64,000 nt of DNA from the NCBI GenBank assembly GCA_965198285.1, contig OZ240251.1:1798001-1862000 (forward strand), given 5' to 3'. The stretch comes from UBA11872 sp965198285. Lineage in GTDB: Bacteria > Chloroflexota > UBA11872. The first letter of the stretch is position 1, and each line of letters begins with the position of its first letter. The notes beneath the pieces are model-generated. The model had not been told where the DNA came from. It saw only the letters and a list, made by a program, of their open reading frames with translations, and ran no database searches. Made by a program: the position numbers and the translations under genes. Of this stretch, positions 1-8,719 are shown piece by piece.

Positions 1-2
1 TC

Positions 3-1847
3 TTCGCCGGGCTTGGGGGCGCGGTCGCGGCGGCTCCCGCCGCGTTCGTCGCCACCCTGCTTGCGAGTCGGTCGGACGGCCTGCCCGCGGGCGCCACCGT
101 TGGCGGGGTTGACGTTGCCGGACTCAGCCCCGAGGAAGCCGTGAAGCGCCTGGAAGCGACTTGGCGTCCGTTTCTGGACAGCCCCGCCGTCATTCGGTTG
201 GACGGTCGGGTGTGGCGGCCATCCGGCGCCGCCATAGGTCTGCGGGCCGACTTTCATGCGCCTCTGCGCGAAATCTTTGCGTCCCAAGGGGCGGACGGCG
301 TGCTGGACCGCATGGCCGCCGCGCCAACGGCGGCGAATCCCACGACGCCGGTCGTTTCCTACGACCGCGAGACTGCCCGCCGGTACTTGCAGGCCCTTTC
401 CGCCGGTTTCGACCAGCCGTCAGCCGACGCCGCATTGCAGTTGCGTAACGACGGGCGAGTGAGCTTGACACCTGGTCAGGTGGGGCGGGTGGTAGACGTG
501 GAGCAGGCGCTGCTAGACCTGGAAGCCGGCCTGGCCCGCCGTGCCGTGAGTCACGTGGTCGATTTGCGTTATCGCCAGGACGAGCCGGCCGTGTCCACGT
601 CCGACGCCGAGGCGGCGCTGGAGACCGTTCGCCGGCTGATCGGGGCGCCGGTGTGGCTTATGCACGGGACGGGCGGCTGGACACTGGAACCGGCGCAACT
701 GCAGGGAGCGCTGGTCATTGAGCGTGCTGACGCCGGCATCACTCCGAGCATCGAGATTACGCGTTTCAACGACCTCTTCCTCAAGATTGAGGACACGCTG
801 ACGGCCGAGCCACGTCGTGGCGTCTTCGACTTCGATGAGGCGCAGGATCGGGTGCTGGCGTATCAGCCGGGCCACCCGGGTCAGCGACTCGATCGACCCG
901 CGCTGGAACGCGCCATTCTGGAGGCGGTGCAGCGGCCCGGCGAGCGCCGCGTGGAGGTTCCGCTGATTCTGCTGAACAAGGAGTTCGACACCACCACCAA
1001 CGTCCTGGGCATTAAGGATCTGCTGGGCGTCGGCTCGTCCATTTACAAAGGCTCACCCGAATACCGCGACCACAACATTGCGGTGGGCGCCGCCAAGCTG
1101 GACGGCATGGTGGTGCGTCCGGGTGAGACGTTTTCGTTCAACGAGCGAATTGGCGATTTCACCAAGGCCGAAGGCTGGGTGGAAGGCAGCGTGATCGTGG
1201 ACGACCGGACCGAGCGGGGGATCGGCGGCGGCATCTGTCAGGTCTCCACCACGCTGTTTCGCGCCGCGTTGGCCGCCGGGCTGCCGATCGAGGAGCGCTG
1301 GCCGCACCTCTACCGTGTCCGTTACTACGAGATGGGCGCCACTCCAGTTGGCTATGACGCGACGATCTTCTCGCCCGGCATTGACCTCAAGTTCACGAAT
1401 GACTATGCGCATCCGATCATGCTGCGCGCGTTGATCGACCGGCGGCTGGCAATGCTGGACTTTGAGATCTGGGGCGGCGCGGACGGCCGACACGTCACCC
1501 TGAGCAAACCTCGCCTGTGGGATTGGGAAGACCCACCGCCGGACGAGGGCATCGTGAATGCGGAGGAAGAGCCGGATTTCGAAGATCAGGTGGAGTACGC
1601 CAAAAAAGGGGTCAAGGCTGCGATCACCCGCACCGTGGTGCTCGCCGGCGGTGAAACCCGCACGGGTTCGTTCCACTCCAGATATGAGGCGTGGCCCAAT
1701 CGGTTCGTGGTGGGAATTGACGAAGCGAGGGCGCGGTTTCCGGCCGCCTTCAACAAGTGGGTGGACGCGAATCAGGAAGAGGCGGCGCGCTGGGGCGCGA
1801 ATAAGGTTCCGGGCGTGCCTGCAGACCCGGACGCTCCGTCCGGTTAG
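3..1847 (+). CDS. VanW family protein (5' end outside window)
   Basis: The open frame runs in from the window edge, so the true start is missing. The first visible residues are a hydrophobic Ala/Val stretch (the end of a signal or membrane anchor) followed by the motif VGGVDVAGLSPEEA, the usual opening of YoaR/VanW extracellular proteins. A putative peptidoglycan-binding region covers about nt 120-900. The VanW domain follows (about nt 975-1450) with the family motifs VRPGETFSFNERIG and GGGICQVSTTLFRAAL. The last 130 residues are acidic and resemble no domain I can name. VanW proteins are cell-envelope proteins of unknown biochemical role, some linked to vancomycin clusters; nothing here suggests resistance. 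The next feature downstream is tRNA-Pro, so this gene probably ends its transcription unit. Confidence 0.88.
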   Translation, partial: FAGLGGAVAAAPAAFVATLLASRSDGLPAGATVGGVDVAGLSPEEAVKRLEATWRPFLDSPAVIRLDGRVWRPSGAAIGLRADFHAPLREIFASQGADGVLDRMAAAPTAANPTTPVVSYDRETARRYLQALSAGFDQPSADAALQLRNDGRVSLTPGQVGRVVDVEQALLDLEAGLARRAVSHVVDLRYRQDEPAVSTSDAEAALETVRRLIGAPVWLMHGTGGWTLEPAQLQGALVIERADAGITPSIEITRFNDLFLKIEDTLTAEPRRGVFDFDEAQDRVLAYQPGHPGQRLDRPALERAILEAVQRPGERRVEVPLILLNKEFDTTTNVLGIKDLLGVGSSIYKGSPEYRDHNIAVGAAKLDGMVVRPGETFSFNERIGDFTKAEGWVEGSVIVDDRTERGIGGGICQVSTTLFRAALAAGLPIEERWPHLYRVRYYEMGATPVGYDATIFSPGIDLKFTNDYAHPIMLRALIDRRLAMLDFEIWGGADGRHVTLSKPRLWDWEDPPPDEGIVNAEEEPDFEDQVEYAKKGVKAAITRTVVLAGGETRTGSFHSRYEAWPNRFVVGIDEARARFPAAFNKWVDANQEEAARWGANKVPGVPADPDAPSG

Positions 1848-2025
1848 GCCTGTGCTTCAGGGACCGATGTTGAAGGTGAGCACAGGCAACGCTGCCTGAC
1901 GCCAAGGCTTTCGTTCGGCGAAGCGCCTGGTGCGATTTCGATGCGGGGCGCGAGGTCGCGGTGCGGGAAACCTGTGTGCGCCGGACGGCTCGGTTGTCGC
2001 CATGTGGCGATACGATGGGAGTGCA

Positions 2026-2099
2026 CGGGGAGTGGCGCAGCCTGGCAGCGCGCGGCGTTTGGGACGCCGAGGTCGCGAGTTCAAATCTCGCCTCCCCGA
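2026..2099 (+). tRNA. tRNA-Pro (anticodon TGG)
   Basis: A 74-nt cloverleaf. Acceptor arms CGGGGAG and CTCCCCG pair fully, the D-arm begins GCGCAGCCTGG, the anticodon stem CGGCG/CGCCG encloses the loop TTTGGGA (anticodon TGG), and the T-arm is GCGAG-TTCAAAT-CTCGC. The discriminator is A and the CCA tail is not encoded. It sits 180 nt after the VanW gene. Confidence 0.97.
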
Positions 2100-2199
2100 C
2101 CGGAGCTGAGCGCAACACGCACCCAACGGGGATTCCATACCTCGCGTCGTCTGTCGCCTATGAATGCGGGTTGGCTGAACGCCGGGCTGTGAGTCTGCC

Positions 2200-3747
2200 C
2201 TAGCGGTCCCTCTCGAGGCGCGGCTCGATCTCGGTCCCGTGGCCGTCAACGGCGCGCAGGCCGAAGGTCCAGGCGCCCCAGGTGGCGCCTTCGATGCCTG
2301 CCTCGGGGCTATCCAACTTGAGCTGCACACGGTTCCAGCCGGCGCGTAGGTTGACGCGCTGCATTGCGTTCTGAAAGTAGGCGTGGCGGCCCAGCGATTG
2401 CCACGGGCCGGAGGCGACGCGCAGTTGCAACTCGTGCGCCCAGCCGAGGTAAAGGGCGGCCGTGGTTTCAGCGTTTACGTGCAGCCATGTCTGCGCCAGG
2501 CCAACCGCAGGCCAGGTAACTGAATTGCCAGGATCCGTGGGCCGGAACGCCAGCCCGAAGTCCACGAAGCCGTGAATTTCCTCGGCGGCAACCCAGCGCG
2601 CGATCTGCCGGTCCCCGTGTCGCCAGGGTGAATCGCTTGGGTAGCCAGTTCCTTTGAAGACTGCGCTCGGGTCGTCTTGGTCGGCAGCTGCGTCCAGCGC
2701 CGCGGTCTGGTTGGGATGGAACGGGCCAAGTACTCGCCAGCGCGGTTCGGACTCCGGCGCTCCGGTGGCCGCGAAGGGCAGTTCGGTGCCACGCAGTAGC
2801 TGGTCCCATCCAGCCATTTGGACGAAGGGACGGTGCGGCGGTTCCTGGTACCAGTAGGCGGTGCTGCAGATGTCGTTTGCCATCGATCCGAAGCGAACGT
2901 GGATGGAGCGGCTGAACGGAATGGCGTCGGACGCGAAGAAGCGGTAGGCGGCCAGCGTGTGCCTGGCAAAGGCCGGGCCAAGGTCTTCCTGGGCGTAGTA
3001 GGGCACGCCCTGGTCCATGTGCGAGGACGGCTGATGCAACACGCCGCCGTACGACGCGCCAAAGCTGTCCTCGCCGCCGCCACCACGCAGGTAGGCGAAG
3101 GTCCCTTCGGACGCGCCGGTTTCGTTGGCGATGTAGATGTTCTCCGCGCCGGCGTGCGACCAGCGAGCACGGCCATCGCGCACGGCTACGCCGTAGTTGA
3201 AGCCGAGGAAGTAGCCGCGGCCAACGGTGTCCAACAGGAGATAGTTCCGCCCGAAGGCCTCGCACGGGTTTTCGCGTCGGAACTGGGCGTGGAAGCGCAA
3301 CGGCTCTTCCAGCGAGCCGTCTGGGTAGGCGTGCCAGTCGACGAACAGGATTATCCGGGGTGGATCGACGTCCGGGCCGGCCTCGGCCTCGATGCGTGCG
3401 CCGCGGGCAAAGGGCATAGGAAATGTGGCGGTGTAGCCGGCGTGGGCTTGCGAGATCAGGTATCGAGAGTTGAGTGGGTACGGCGGGAGCCCGTGGAGCT
3501 GGCCGAAGAAGTCGCCGAGCGGTGCTTCCACGGCAGGTGTGTCGGAGCCGTCCCAAAACATGCGCAGCACGGTCTGGCGCTGATTGCCGGGCGACGGCCG
3601 CCGCACCGTGGCGACGAAAATGCGACGGATGCAGCCCGCGCCTTCAAGGTTGGCCAGGGTCATCGGTTCGCCCTGCGGCAGGTTCTGATGCGTCAGCACG
3701 CGGTTGGGGATGAAGCGGGTGGGGAGGTTGAGGTGTGGGAAATCCAT
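2200..3747 (-). CDS. DUF2961 / GH172-like glycoside hydrolase
   Basis: A 515-residue protein opening with a conserved GCIRRIFVATV-type strand and WDGSDTPAVEAPLGDFFG, which are hallmarks of DUF2961. That family includes GH172 enzymes (difructose-dianhydride I synthase/hydrolase and alpha-fructofuranosidases or arabinofuranosidases). The acidic motif region is near residues 203-234 (AENIYIANE followed by GGGGEDSFG), matching the conserved Glu-containing stretch of the family, so a glycosidase role is reasonable; the substrate cannot be read from sequence. A C-terminal beta-sandwich-like region covers about residues 380-515. No signal peptide is visible, so it is probably cytoplasmic. The ATG is preceded by a GAGGGGG element. 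It stands alone, convergent with tRNA-Pro and divergent from the antitoxin genes. Confidence 0.85.
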   Translation of the reverse strand: MDFPHLNLPTRFIPNRVLTHQNLPQGEPMTLANLEGAGCIRRIFVATVRRPSPGNQRQTVLRMFWDGSDTPAVEAPLGDFFGQLHGLPPYPLNSRYLISQAHAGYTATFPMPFARGARIEAEAGPDVDPPRIILFVDWHAYPDGSLEEPLRFHAQFRRENPCEAFGRNYLLLDTVGRGYFLGFNYGVAVRDGRARWSHAGAENIYIANETGASEGTFAYLRGGGGEDSFGASYGGVLHQPSSHMDQGVPYYAQEDLGPAFARHTLAAYRFFASDAIPFSRSIHVRFGSMANDICSTAYWYQEPPHRPFVQMAGWDQLLRGTELPFAATGAPESEPRWRVLGPFHPNQTAALDAAADQDDPSAVFKGTGYPSDSPWRHGDRQIARWVAAEEIHGFVDFGLAFRPTDPGNSVTWPAVGLAQTWLHVNAETTAALYLGWAHELQLRVASGPWQSLGRHAYFQNAMQRVNLRAGWNRVQLKLDSPEAGIEGATWGAWTFGLRAVDGHGTEIEPRLERDR

Positions 3748-3840
3748 GCGACAGGCTACCCCCTCGTTTTGCGACGGCGACTAGACGCGACAGGGCGCGG
3801 ACGCTTCCGGCACCGGGCGTCGTGCGTAGGATGCTATGCT

Positions 3841-3856
3841 TAGCTAAGGTTAGCTA
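3841..3856. promoter_or_regulatory. Putative antitoxin operator, copy 1
   Basis: Two copies of the palindrome TAGCTA lie 10 bp apart, start to start, separated by AGGT and ending 18 nt before the GTG of the first antitoxin gene. A TATGCT hexamer directly precedes them (3835-3840) and could be a -10 box. The same arrangement precedes the second antitoxin gene. Autoregulatory operators at this position are normal for Phd/YefM antitoxins; binding itself is inferred. Confidence 0.6.
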
Positions 3857-3874
3857 GGTACTCGTGGGGATGTT

Positions 3875-4123
3875 GTGCTAGTCGATATTCATGAGGCGGA
3901 GACTCAACTCGCCAAGCTGGGTGAATTGGCGTGGCAGGGGGAGGAGGTTGTCATTGCGCGCAATGGTGAGCCCTACTTGTGTCTGGCGCCGTACCGGGGC
4001 GTGGCCGGTCCGCGGCGGCCCGGCGACTGGAAAGGTCAGGTGTGGGTGGCGCCGGACTTTGACGAGACGCCGCAGGACGTGATTGACGCCTTTGAAGGCA
4101 CCGGAGTCAACGACTTGGTCTAG
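3875..4123 (+). CDS. Phd/YefM-type antitoxin without a toxin partner
   Basis: An 82-residue protein with the N-terminal pattern VDIHEAETQLAKLGELAWQGEEVVIARNGEPYLCL, typical of Phd/YefM antitoxins: a DNA-binding N-terminal half followed by a toxin-binding tail that here ends APDFDETPQDVIDAFEGTG. It starts at GTG 3875. It closely resembles the antitoxin at 4240-4488, with the same DETPQD(V/L)IDAFEGTG tail, but the 116 nt after its stop hold no toxin gene. It could neutralise or co-regulate the neighbouring PIN toxin, or be left over from a lost pair. The missing partner is seen; the function is inferred. Confidence 0.8.
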   Translation: MLVDIHEAETQLAKLGELAWQGEEVVIARNGEPYLCLAPYRGVAGPRRPGDWKGQVWVAPDFDETPQDVIDAFEGTGVNDLV

Positions 4124-4203
4124 CCGTGACACAGGGAGGTCGTTGCCGGAGGCCTCGGTACCTCTGGCGCTTGGCGTACAGGGTGATAAGCTGTCCGATA
4201 CCT

Positions 4204-4219
4204 TAGCTAAGGCTAGCTA
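4204..4219. promoter_or_regulatory. Putative antitoxin operator, copy 2
   Basis: TAGCTA palindromes at 4204-4209 and 4214-4219, separated by AGGC, end 20 nt before the GTG of the second antitoxin. Sequence, spacing and position match copy 1 at 3841-3856, which suggests one regulator binds both sites. Confidence 0.6.
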
Positions 4220-4239
4220 ATCCTGGGCGGAGGAGTGCT

Positions 4240-4488
4240 GTGCAGGTGAACATGCATGAGGCCAAGACCCAACTGTCCAAGCTCGGGGAGCGAGCCTGGC
4301 AGGGGGAGGAAGTGGTGATAGCCCGGGACGGCGAGCCGTATCTGTACCTCCTGCCGTACCGAGGCTCGGCCAAGCCGCGCCCGTTGGGACTGCTCAAGGG
4401 CCAGATCTGGATGGCCCCGGACTTTGATGAGACGCCGCAGGACCTGATCGATGCCTTCGAAGGCACAGGGAGCATCGACCCTGAGTAG
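4240..4488 (+). CDS. Phd/YefM-type antitoxin of a PIN-toxin pair
   Basis: An 82-residue antitoxin starting at GTG 4240 after a GGCGGAGGAG element. It reads VNMHEAKTQLSKLGERAWQGEEVVIARDGEPYL, the standard Phd/YefM N-terminus for folding and DNA binding, and ends in an acidic tail expected to wrap the toxin. The 3' end overlaps the PIN toxin reading frame, which is normal for co-translated type II toxin-antitoxin pairs. It is a close paralog of the solitary antitoxin just upstream and carries the same double-palindrome operator. Confidence 0.88.
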   Translation: MQVNMHEAKTQLSKLGERAWQGEEVVIARDGEPYLYLLPYRGSAKPRPLGLLKGQIWMAPDFDETPQDLIDAFEGTGSIDPE

Positions 4489-4876
4489 CGTAGGCGGCCA
4501 GCGGTTGCTGCTGGACACCCACGCTTTGCTGTGGGCGCTAGAGTCGCCGGGCGTACTGGTCGCGCCGGCCCGCGAGGCAATTGCCAACCCACGCAACGCG
4601 GTGTACGTCAGCGCCGCCAGCGTCTGGGAAGTGGCTATCAAGCACGCGCTGAACAAGCTTCGCGTACCGCCAAACCTCATCGAGTCGATTGGGACCGTGG
4701 GGTTCAGCGAGTTGCCCATAACGGCCTTCCACGCCGAGCAGGCGGGGAGTCTGCCGTTGCTGCACACGGATCCGTTTGATCGGATGCTGGTGGCGCAGGC
4801 TCAGGCGGAGGGGCTGATTCTGGTGACGAGGGACGCGAACATTCCCCGTTACGGGATTCGCACGCTGACAGCCTGA
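4451..4876 (+). CDS. vapC: VapC-family PIN-domain toxin
   Basis: A PIN-domain ribonuclease, the toxin of a type II system. The diagnostic N-terminus RLLLDTHALLWAL carries the first metal-binding Asp; SAASVWEVAIKHALNKL carries the conserved Glu; the C-terminal HTDPFDRMLVAQA and LVTRDANI carry the remaining acidic residues, so the active site looks intact. The annotated ATG at 4451 overlaps the antitoxin by 38 nt. Family members usually begin just before LLLDTH, so an alternative start (CTG 4481 or TTG 4505) is possible. It probably cleaves RNA when freed from the antitoxin encoded directly upstream. Confidence 0.88.
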   Translation: MPSKAQGASTLSSVGGQRLLLDTHALLWALESPGVLVAPAREAIANPRNAVYVSAASVWEVAIKHALNKLRVPPNLIESIGTVGFSELPITAFHAEQAGSLPLLHTDPFDRMLVAQAQAEGLILVTRDANIPRYGIRTLTA

Positions 4877-4936
4877 GGCTCGCGCCGCTCAACGTCCCGA
4901 CAGTAATGCGCTGCCGAGCGAGCGATTCGAACCCGA

Positions 4937-5797
4937 CTAATTCAGCAGGCCGCGCAGATAGGCCAGGTCCTCGACTTCGCCGCGCTCGCGAAGGGCGATG
5001 GCTTCGGGGGTGTATTCGCCGGCGCCTACGGTGCCAATGACCTCCTGATCGGTCGTGTATTCGGTGTGAACGGTAATGGGACCGTTGAAGCCCCAGGCTT
5101 TGAGCAGCGTGATCGCTTCGGGCCACTCGGCGGCGCCTTGTCCGAGTAGCACGAAGCCATCGGCAAAGCGTGCTCGACGGTCGGGTCGCTCGTCGGGGAA
5201 GTGGCGCGCGTCCTTGCCGCCGATGGCCGAGAGGCGGTCGCGCAGCATGGCCAGACCGATCTGGACGTCCTCGCCATTGATGGCCAGGTGGCCGAGGTCC
5301 ACGTAGGCGCCAACCTGCCGCGGGTCGTGGTCCTGCAGGAGGTGGCGCATGCCGGCGCAGTTGGATCCCAGGCATTGGCCGCTGTGCGTGTGATACATGG
5401 TCTGCACGCCGGTTCGGCGGCTGAGACGCTCGAAGCCATCCAGCCGGCGGCGGGCGAGCGACCAGAGTTCCTCGAACGAGTCGCCCGGATTGAATTTGAA
5501 GTACCCCATCTTGATGCGCGGCACGCCGGCCGCGGCCGCGGCCTCGAACAGCGTCACGGCGTCGGCGGCCTCGGGGTCGATGAGGTCGGTGGAGGACGAG
5601 ATCATTGAGCAGTCCACGCCGAGCTCCCGCCAGGCGCGCACGGCGCCCGGCAACTCGTCGGTCACGTTGTCGGCATTGATGGCGTGACCGTCGCGGACGG
5701 CGAGATCCAGGCCGTCGTAGCCGAGGTCGCTCGCGCGTTCGCCCAGTTGGTGAACGCTCAGGTCGTCCCAGAACTTGGTGAACCGAACCAGCTGCAT
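4937..5797 (-). CDS. Sugar phosphate isomerase/epimerase-like TIM barrel
   Basis: A xylose-isomerase-like TIM-barrel protein (AP endonuclease family 2 fold) of about 286 residues. Visible family features are the opening strand with LGYDGLDLAVRDGH, the metal-ligand strand MYHTHSG, VGAYVDLGHLAINGED, and a late Glu-bearing strand ITVHTEY. Such proteins isomerise or epimerise keto- or aldo-sugars and often sit with Gfo/Idh dehydrogenases in sugar or inositol pathways. I prefer ATG 5797, preceded by CTGGAGTGG, over the in-frame GTG at 5803. The gene is monocistronic and divergent from the small gene at 5943. The exact substrate is not determinable. Confidence 0.8.
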   Translation of the reverse strand: MQLVRFTKFWDDLSVHQLGERASDLGYDGLDLAVRDGHAINADNVTDELPGAVRAWRELGVDCSMISSSTDLIDPEAADAVTLFEAAAAAGVPRIKMGYFKFNPGDSFEELWSLARRRLDGFERLSRRTGVQTMYHTHSGQCLGSNCAGMRHLLQDHDPRQVGAYVDLGHLAINGEDVQIGLAMLRDRLSAIGGKDARHFPDERPDRRARFADGFVLLGQGAAEWPEAITLLKAWGFNGPITVHTEYTTDQEVIGTVGAGEYTPEAIALRERGEVEDLAYLRGLLN

Positions 5798-5942
5798 GTC
5801 CACTCCAGCGCGCGACGTGAGTGGCCTAGCATCCCACGGCCGCGAAAGCGTTGCCTGTCGGCGGAGGCTGCACGTTGAAAGGGCAAGCGGTTTACCATGG
5901 CGCCGTCGACGCGCAGCCCACGAGTGCCCACAGCCCAGCGCG

Positions 5943-6257
5943 ATGTCTGAGACGCGACAGCAGATTCTGATCCTCCATTTGGCCGAACCCGACCTGGGCG
6001 CTCCGACGGTGGCCTGGGCGCTCTACGACGGGACGCGTCCGGCTGGTGATCAGCAGATGCAGGCCGGGGACCAGGCCGAACCACCGTACTCGTCAGTCAT
6101 GGATGCGATGCATGACGGCTGGCGCGTGCTGCAACTGCCCCAGTTGCCAACGTACCCGCGGGGAGCGGAGCACGAATCCGGCCCGCTTCCGTGGGAATAT
6201 GTCCTAGAGCGTTCTGTCTCCCTGGAGCTGGCCGATGACAACAACCACTCCGACTAG
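5943..6257 (+). CDS. Small conserved-looking protein of unknown function
   Basis: A 104-residue protein beginning MSETRQQILILHLAEPD. It has no signal peptide and no membrane segment, is Pro/Glu/Asp rich, and contains LQLPQLPTYPRG and LPWEYVLER. I do not recognise the family. It is supported as a real gene by its ATG start and by its 3' end overlapping the PhyH oxygenase start by 23 nt, which implies co-translation. It may therefore be an accessory subunit or partner of that oxygenase; this is inference from context only. Confidence 0.6.
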   Translation: MSETRQQILILHLAEPDLGAPTVAWALYDGTRPAGDQQMQAGDQAEPPYSSVMDAMHDGWRVLQLPQLPTYPRGAEHESGPLPWEYVLERSVSLELADDNNHSD

Positions 6258-7011
6258 CCACCACCTGCGGGCGATCGACATGGCGCGGTTCGTCACCGAC
6301 GGCTTTGTGGAATTCGGCGATCTGGTCCCTGACGAGTTGAACGCGCAGGTCCACCGCGATGCGCTGGCGTACCCCAAGAACCGGGGCTACGACCCGAATA
6401 GACCCAATGAGTTCTGGGACTTCTCCGACGCGGTGTGCGAGGTTTTCGATTTGCCGGCGGTGCAGGGCGTGGTTGAGAGCCTGGTGGGACCCGATGCGGT
6501 GCACGACCATTCGTTCCTGCACACGGTCGCTCCCGGCAAGCGTGAGGCGCAGCGCTGGCACGTGGACTCCAGCCTGGCCGTGGACCATCCGCGGCAGTTC
6601 GACATTCTGGTTTGCTACTTCCCGCATGACGCGCCAGCCGAGATGGGGCCGACGCTGGTGCTTCCCGGCTCGCACGTGCGCCGCGTGAGCTACCACGATG
6701 TGACGCGCTACAAGAACTTTGTGGGACAGCGCCAGCTGACGGGTCCGGGAGGCCGGATCGCGTTCATGCACGAGTCGCTGTGGCACTGCGCCCAGCCGAA
6801 CCAGACCAACGAGTGGCGGTTCATGTTCAAGATTCGCTACCTGCCGCGGGTACCGCAGCACGGCCTGTTCAATACCGACGGCTGGGATGACGCGGAGATC
6901 GAGGCGTTTTACAACGACGCGAGCCGGCAATACCCGTGGTCGGGCGACGGGTTTGTGGCCATGCGACAGGCTTGGCGCACGTGGTGGCGCTACCTGGCGG
7001 GAGCGGCGTAA
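6235..7011 (+). CDS. Phytanoyl-CoA dioxygenase (PhyH) family protein
   Basis: A 258-residue Fe(II)/2-oxoglutarate oxygenase-like protein. The metal triad is visible as H109-V-D111 (QRWHVDSS) and H184 (LWHCAQPN), with R195 (NEWRFMFKIRY) in the position that usually binds 2-oxoglutarate. The double-stranded beta-helix core includes MGPTLVLPGSHVRR. PhyH relatives hydroxylate diverse small molecules such as lipids, ectoine and halogenated metabolites, so the substrate is open. It overlaps the preceding small gene and converges with a methyltransferase gene 16 nt downstream. Confidence 0.88.
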   Translation: MTTTTPTSHHLRAIDMARFVTDGFVEFGDLVPDELNAQVHRDALAYPKNRGYDPNRPNEFWDFSDAVCEVFDLPAVQGVVESLVGPDAVHDHSFLHTVAPGKREAQRWHVDSSLAVDHPRQFDILVCYFPHDAPAEMGPTLVLPGSHVRRVSYHDVTRYKNFVGQRQLTGPGGRIAFMHESLWHCAQPNQTNEWRFMFKIRYLPRVPQHGLFNTDGWDDAEIEAFYNDASRQYPWSGDGFVAMRQAWRTWWRYLAGAA

Positions 7012-7026
7012 GGACGCTTTGCCGGA

Positions 7027-7878
7027 TTAGGCCGGCGCCGACGCAACTTTCTGTGCAATGACCCCGTACCAGAGGCGGGGCACACCGTCGAACCGGATCT
7101 TGTCGACGGCTGCGCTCATCGCGTCGCTTAGCTCAGCCAAGCTGATGTCGCGCGTAAAGGTGAGGTCCCTGGCCATGCCGCGCACGAACTCGGGATAACG
7201 GGAAATTGCTTTCAACGCAGCCCTGGTGAGGAAGACTTCGCGGTCTTCCTCGTGCACGACGCGGAAGCCGGCGTCCTCGATCATCTGCTTGTAGTCGTCG
7301 GGCGACCGGTAGGCCAGCGTCTCAATGCCGCGCTGGCGCTTGGCGCCGGTCAGCCGCACGAAATGCAGCTTCCACTCGCCGTGGCCTCGCATTGAGTTGC
7401 CAACCGCCATGGAGGTGGAGGTAAAGGAGCTGTTGATGGACAGAAAGGCGCCGCTGCGGGCCACGTCGGCCAGGGAGGCAAAGACACGGCGCTGATTGTC
7501 TTCGCCTTCGATCTCGTGGATGGCGTCGTGAATGCTGACGGAATCCACGCCCGCTGGCGGCAGGTACTCCTCCACTGCCGCGCGCACGTCGCGCGCGTCA
7601 CCGTGGACGAAGGTGACGCTGACGTGCTCGTTCCCTTGGACGGCCGCGCTGGCGATTTCGAGCGCTTTCTCGTCTCGGTCGAGCGCGATCACGCGTCCGC
7701 AGTAGCCGCGGGCGGTTGCCTCCTCGATGATGAGTTGCGGGACGAGACCGGCGCCCGTCGCCACGTCCAGATGCACAAACGGATTGGGCAGCTTGTCCAA
7801 GAGACGCGCGACCAGGTCTCGATTGACCTTGCGGTACTCGGGTATGGCCGAAAAATGGCCGAAGTGAAGGTTAGTCAC
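7027..7878 (-). CDS. SAM-dependent methyltransferase
   Basis: A 283-residue class I methyltransferase. Motif I is HLDVATGAGLVPQ near residues 37-49; the acidic residue of motif II is in VIALDRDEKALEIA; motif III is FVHGDARDV; and VDSVSIHDAIHEIE takes the place of motif IV. The start is GTG at 7878. The N-terminus FSAIPEYRKVNRDLVARLL resembles family members acting on small molecules. It converges with the PhyH gene. Substrate unknown. Confidence 0.82.
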   Translation of the reverse strand: MTNLHFGHFSAIPEYRKVNRDLVARLLDKLPNPFVHLDVATGAGLVPQLIIEEATARGYCGRVIALDRDEKALEIASAAVQGNEHVSVTFVHGDARDVRAAVEEYLPPAGVDSVSIHDAIHEIEGEDNQRRVFASLADVARSGAFLSINSSFTSTSMAVGNSMRGHGEWKLHFVRLTGAKRQRGIETLAYRSPDDYKQMIEDAGFRVVHEEDREVFLTRAALKAISRYPEFVRGMARDLTFTRDISLAELSDAMSAAVDKIRFDGVPRLWYGVIAQKVASAPA

Positions 7879-8125
7879 GCGCGCGGCGTTACCGTCGTCT
7901 GCTGGACTTGAAGGATACGGGGCATGGCCATTCCACCGGGACGAAGGGCTTCGCGCTCCACTTAACGGCGCGCGCGTCTGGCGGCCAGCATGTTAGCGGA
8001 TACGGCGCTGTTGGGTGACGGGGATATCCCCCGGCGGCGGGTTCGGTACGATCAACGCGGCCAGGTTGACCGTTGTCGTTGGCGTCGCACGCGCCACGCG
8101 CCACTGGTCGGCGGCAGTCCTGTCG

Positions 8126-8198
8126 GCGGGGGTAGCTCAGATGGTAGAGCGCTAGCCTTCCAAGCTGGATGTCGCGGGTTCGAATCCCGTCCCCCGCT
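8126..8198 (+). tRNA. tRNA-Gly (anticodon TCC)
   Basis: A 73-nt cloverleaf with acceptor GCGGGGG/CCCCCGC, D-arm GCTCAGATGGTAGAGC, anticodon loop CTTCCAA (anticodon TCC) and T-arm GCGGG-TTCGAAT-CCCGT. The discriminator is U, as usual for bacterial tRNA-Gly. CCA is not encoded. Confidence 0.97.
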
Positions 8199-8719
8199 CC
8201 GCTCCTGAGGTGGGTGTCGGGTTTGTGCGCTCACAGGTGCGGTCGTCGTGGGCAGCTCGAAGAGAACCGCGTCGAACCAGCCGGGGCCCGAGCGTCACAG
8301 CTGGGCAGTGGTCGGACCCTAGGTGTTAGCCGTGGCGCGGCGTTCGGGTGAATGGCGAGGACGATATCGGCGCGCCGGATGCACTTCCCACGCCTGCTGT
8401 TGAGATGTGTCGGCCCCCATCTCATCTGGCGTTCACATGGGAGTTGCGCCGCTACTCTTGATTCCTACGATGTACTTCTCGCATGGAAGGCGTCCGTTTT
8501 CCTGTCGGCTCGGGGCGCGGTTGCCGAAGGCCGGGAGCAGAGCAACGCCTGGCAATATGGGTCGATGGCGGAAGCCGGAATCGCAGAGTTGCGTTGCGCG
8601 TGGCCGCCGTCAAGGACTCGCACACCTGATAGCGCGGCGTGCAGCGTGACGTGGACTGCGTCCAGTGGCGTTCAGTTACCGTCGGGTCATGCTCAAGACC
8701 ATGATCAAGGCGTCGCGAA
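8199..8719. other. Intergenic region, no gene recognised
   Basis: About 520 nt between tRNA-Gly and the stop of the sialidase-like gene. Short frames on both strands are arginine-rich, lack family motifs and look like by-products of GC-rich sequence. I see no RNA gene or repeat. Confidence 0.5.
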
